In this document: positions 61,368 to 64,000 of the stretch, piece by piece
Layout of the letters: each line of letters starts with the position of its first letter
Numbering within the stretch: position 1 is the first letter of the stretch
Assembly: GCA_037074615.1 (NCBI GenBank)
Contig: CM073515.1
Span: 18,995,001 to 19,059,000 of the forward strand
DNA: 64,000 nt
Origin: Leucaena leucocephala
Lineage: Eukaryota > Streptophyta > Magnoliopsida > Fabales > Fabaceae
Direction of reading: 5' to 3'
Translations under genes and position numbers: made by a program
The notes under the pieces: generated by a model
Told to the model about the DNA's origin: nothing
The model's database searches: none
What the model saw: the letters and a program-made list of their open reading frames with translations, nothing else

Positions 61368-61372
61368 TGAAC

Positions 61373-62371
61373 GCTTTCTTAAACTGGTCTTATGTGCCAT
61401 AGGCTCCTACATCTGGCTTTCCAGCACCTCGTACTAAATCTCTAGCTAATAAACTTCAATGAGGTTGGTACCTTTGTTCTCATCATTCCCATAGTGTCTA
61501 ATCTCTACTCATAGGGATTTTAGGTTCATGGAACCATTTTATTTCCTTCCCCTAGTGTTATCTTGAGCTAACTCTTGTATCTTAGCTTTTTTTATCTTTA
61601 ACTAGTTACCTTCTTTAACTGGTCAACTTCTTTGACTTTAGACTAGTTAGTTTTTATCTCTTCTAGTAGAAGGGATTGCTCCCAGTTGTTGTTCCACTTA
61701 GTCTATTCATATTGTGTTATGAAACATAAGACCTCAGAGATATTGGCTGACTAAGACCAATATACTATAACTGCATCCTTGAAGACTGTCTCAGAAGGCT
61801 ATGACGCTAGGGTATAATGAAATATACCCAGCTAAGGTTTACTATTACTTCTAATAGCATCTAAATCACTGTCTAGTCACGACTTAAGTTTTCTGTAAAC
61901 TCATATCGTGACTAAAATATTGGCTAGTCACGACTAATGTTCTCTGTGAACTTTTGTCGAGACCATCTTACTCAACTCTTCATGACCAGATAGCTCTATA
62001 TTCTTTTATCACAAGCAAAGGTCTTCTCTTGTCGCTACCTAAACTTCTCTGTGCATATTAGTTATGATCTATAACCTGACTTGTCACAACCTCACTTCTT
62101 ATCACTACTAGTAGAGACCTAAACACCTTCACTTTATGACTTATATATACTTTTCTCTAAACATTCTCTTCTAAAGTTCCTTATCTTAATCCTATTTTAA
62201 GTAGTGAACCAATCATAAGGAGGGGATCTTCTTAGTTCACTTAAGATTTAGACTTAAGTGATATTAACTTCTCACTAAGTACCCTAACCTTAACATAATG
62301 TTAACTACTTAGGTTTAGGGTCTAGGAATTATCCTATCTTATGCCAGAAACTTTACTCTAATACAAAAAGT
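61373..62371 (-). mobile_element. N2 leader region (right half of N2 internal), minus orientation
   Basis: Continues N2 from 34484 across the N1 insertion. The sequence matches the minus-strand leader at 23735-24294 around TTTCTTAAACTGGTCTTATG and GACCTCAGAG. At its right end CTCTAATACAAAAAG (about 62357-62371) is a decayed initiator-Met priming site in minus orientation. Between about 61850 and 62110 several GTCACGACTAA-like repeats occur, not seen in the other leader. No coding. Confidence 0.65.
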
Positions 62372-62400
62372 GTAACACCTTACTTTTGTACGTCTTACAA
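62372..62400 (-). repeat. Stub of N2 5' LTR
   Basis: TGTAACACCTTACTTTTGTA resembles the first bases of minus-strand LTRs (TGTAACATCCTCATTTTC at 9153). It directly follows the priming-site relic and is cut after about 29 bp by CACTA sequence. Confidence 0.55.
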
Positions 62401-62410
62401 AAAATAGAAG

Positions 62411-64000
62411 AAGATTGATGACTTATTTCTTGAGTTTGGCAATAAACCACGAAATCTAATGCTTGGACTTAGTATAGATGGCATGAACCCTTATGGTAGC
62501 CTTAGTAGTATACATAGTTGATGGCCCATGCTCTTGGTGATTTACAACCTATCTTTCTTATTGTGTATGAAATGCAAGTATGTAATGTTATCTATGTTGA
62601 TCTTAGGACCTAAGCAACTAGGAAATGATATAGACGTTTACCTAATACCCTTGATTGAAGATTTAAAGAACCTATAGGAAGGTGTGGAAGTTTTTGATGC
62701 AATTAAGAAGGAGGTCTTCAATATGTGGGCTATAGTATTTTGTACAATTAATGAATTTCCTGTATACAGAAATTTGTTAGGGTATAGTGTTAAGGGCCAT
62801 AAAGTATGTCCGATTTGTGAGGAAGGGACTTGCTACTATGAACTTCGTCATGGAAGAAAGACAATCTACCTAGGTTATAGGAGATTTATAAGACAAGGCC
62901 ACCCATACCATCAACTGAAGAAAAAACCTTTTTGTGGCCAAGAATTTGAAAATGCTCTGGAGCCATTGGCTAGAGAACAAGTTTATAAAAAGGTGAAAGA
63001 TATCAATGTTACTTTTAGTAAGACTACTAAGAAAAGTGAGAAAAATATATGGAAAAAAAGATATGTCTTCTTTGAGCTTCTGTATTAGTAACATCTTTAT
63101 GTAAGGCGCTATATTAATGTCATGCATATGGAGAAAAATATGTGTGACAACATTGTTTGAACATTTCTCAACATACATGGTAGTTCTAACATATGCTTAA
63201 AGGTAAGATTAGATTTGCAAGAAATAGAAATACGTGAGGATTTACATCTAAGGCTAGATGGTGAGGGGAGTTATTGTGTTGAAGATATTAATATTTATCC
63301 AAGGATGAGAGAAGAAGTATTTATGAATGTTTGTAAGGAAACAAAGTTCCATCTGGGTACTCAACTATTCTTAAGAAGATTGTGTTGATAAAAGATTTAA
63401 AATTAGTAGGCTAAAAGTCTTATGATTGTCATGTCTTGATGCAACAATTACTCCCAATAGCTGTTCGGGGAATCCTTCAAGATGATTTTAGAACATTATA
63501 TCCTGACTTTGCTTATTCTTCAATGATATATGTGGCAAAGTCTTTGACATTGAAAAGTTGGATGAATTGGTGGAGCACAAGGGTTATGTTATTTTGTGCC
63601 ATCTTGAAAAATTGTTTCTTCCTGGGTTTTTTGAATCATGGTATACCTCATCGTTCATCTAGTGTGAAAGATAAAGTTGTGTGGCCCTGTATACTTACTA
63701 TAGATGTACCCATTTAAAAGATACATAAAAATCCTTAAAGGGTATATGAAGAATCCAAATTGGCCTGAGGCATCCATTGTTCAAAAATATGTGTCCAAAG
63801 AAGCTATGGATTTTTGCCAATACTATCTGTCTAAGTAAGACTTACCGGTCTCCCTAAGCCTTGTGCCAAATAAGGGGGTCAACGCGGAATGTCAGTGAAG
63901 AATGTTGATCGTAATGAATTGTAGCAAATACACTTACATATCTTGAATAACATTGATGAAGTTCAAGACTATATAGTTGTTCATATAGAGCTTATCTAGA
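62411..64000 (+). pseudogene. CACTA (En/Spm) transposase relic, TNP2/Transposase_21 plus DUF4218-like part
   Basis: In one frame from 62411: LEFGNKPRNLMLGLSIDGMN, then LGPKQLGNDIDVYLIPLIED, CTINEFPVYRNLLGYSVKG, a CPIC zinc-like motif, and GRKTIYLGYRRFIRQGHPY. These are hallmarks of the CACTA TNP2-type transposase. Next, 63110-63360 gives VMHMEKNMCDN and a RLDLQEIEIRED segment. Frameshifts follow: 63428-63530 (SYDCHVLMQQLLPIAVRG) and 63535-63640 (DIEKLDELVEHKGYVILCHL) are in different frames, and 63703-63840 resumes with MYPFKRYIKILKGYMKNPNW. Stops include one before WPM (about 62520) and one at 62675-62677. It is a pseudogene, continues past the window end, and its 5' part is missing at the N2 LTR stub. 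Confidence 0.9.

Larger units (their letters stand above)
34485..61372 (+). mobile_element. N1: N-family (long LTR) element carrying four nested insertions, with target duplications
   Basis: The outermost resolvable unit. It starts TGTCATATCA at 34490 and ends ATGTTATA at 61367, with a perfect TGAAC duplication outside (34485-34489 and 61368-61372). The same region without insertion exists at 23731 (TGAAC followed by a TTGTCTTAAACT-like flank). Inside are T1 in the 5' LTR, a MITE and a T2-type solo LTR in the internal region, and a further T2-type solo LTR in the 3' LTR. Without insertions N1 is about 8.6 kb: two LTRs of roughly 2.9 and 2.4 kb and an internal region of about 3.3 kb without pol. 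Confidence 0.85.

Noticed and set aside
62870..63178. 102-codon minus-strand frame
   Set aside because: Antisense shadow of the CACTA transposase relic.

Overview
The window is nuclear DNA of a flowering plant, from a gene-poor, probably pericentromeric or otherwise heterochromatic block. Nearly every base can be assigned to a transposable element. I see no conventional host gene, tRNA, rRNA or CRISPR array. The evidence is LTR retrotransposons with plant initiator-Met tRNA priming sites, a chromodomain Ty3/gypsy (Tekay/Del-like chromovirus) polyprotein, an Angela-like Ty1/copia solo LTR, a Tourist-like MITE and a CACTA transposase relic. Base composition is AT-rich. I cannot decide between eudicot and monocot.

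Three related Ty3/gypsy groups dominate. T1 is an almost complete autonomous element on the minus strand (35247-46427). T2 is an older, nonsense-ridden autonomous relative (LTR plus gag-pol, 12765-19935), also present as two solo LTRs (50845-54041 and 57516-60921). N is an apparently non-autonomous family that has LTRs, priming site, polypurine tract and gag debris but no pol. N copies fill 1-12764, 19936-34489 and the frame around T1.

The right half (about 34.5-61.4 kb) is a set of nested insertions confirmed by target-site duplications. N1 (34490-61367, plus strand, duplication TGAAC) lies inside the minus-strand internal region of an older N2 (29762-34489 plus 61373-62400). N1's 5' LTR contains T1 (duplication CCCAA). 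Its internal region contains a Tourist-like MITE (duplication TAA) and a T2-type solo LTR (duplication AGATT). Its 3' LTR contains another T2-type solo LTR (duplication ATATG). The left third (1-31 kb) is a patchwork of N LTRs and internal pieces joined in alternating orientations, with a copia solo LTR (4393-6271, duplication TAAAC) and the truncated T2. The right edge (62411-64000) is a decayed CACTA transposase that runs off the window.

T1 is the most informative element. In its own direction it has: 5' LTR, initiator-Met priming site, an extra open reading frame I do not recognise (ORF0, 234 aa), gag, protease, reverse transcriptase, RNase H, integrase, chromodomain-like tail, polypurine tract and 3' LTR. 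Its two LTRs have identical lengths (2826 bp) and differ at about 29 positions by eye. gag-pol lies in one frame with three in-frame stops. One of these, a UAG at the gag/pol boundary, is shared with T2. Good splice acceptor-like sites sit just before ORF0 and just before gag, and a splice donor-like site lies downstream of the TATA box in LTRs of T1, T2 and N. This suggests, but does not prove, a spliced leader that chooses between ORF0 and gag-pol messages.
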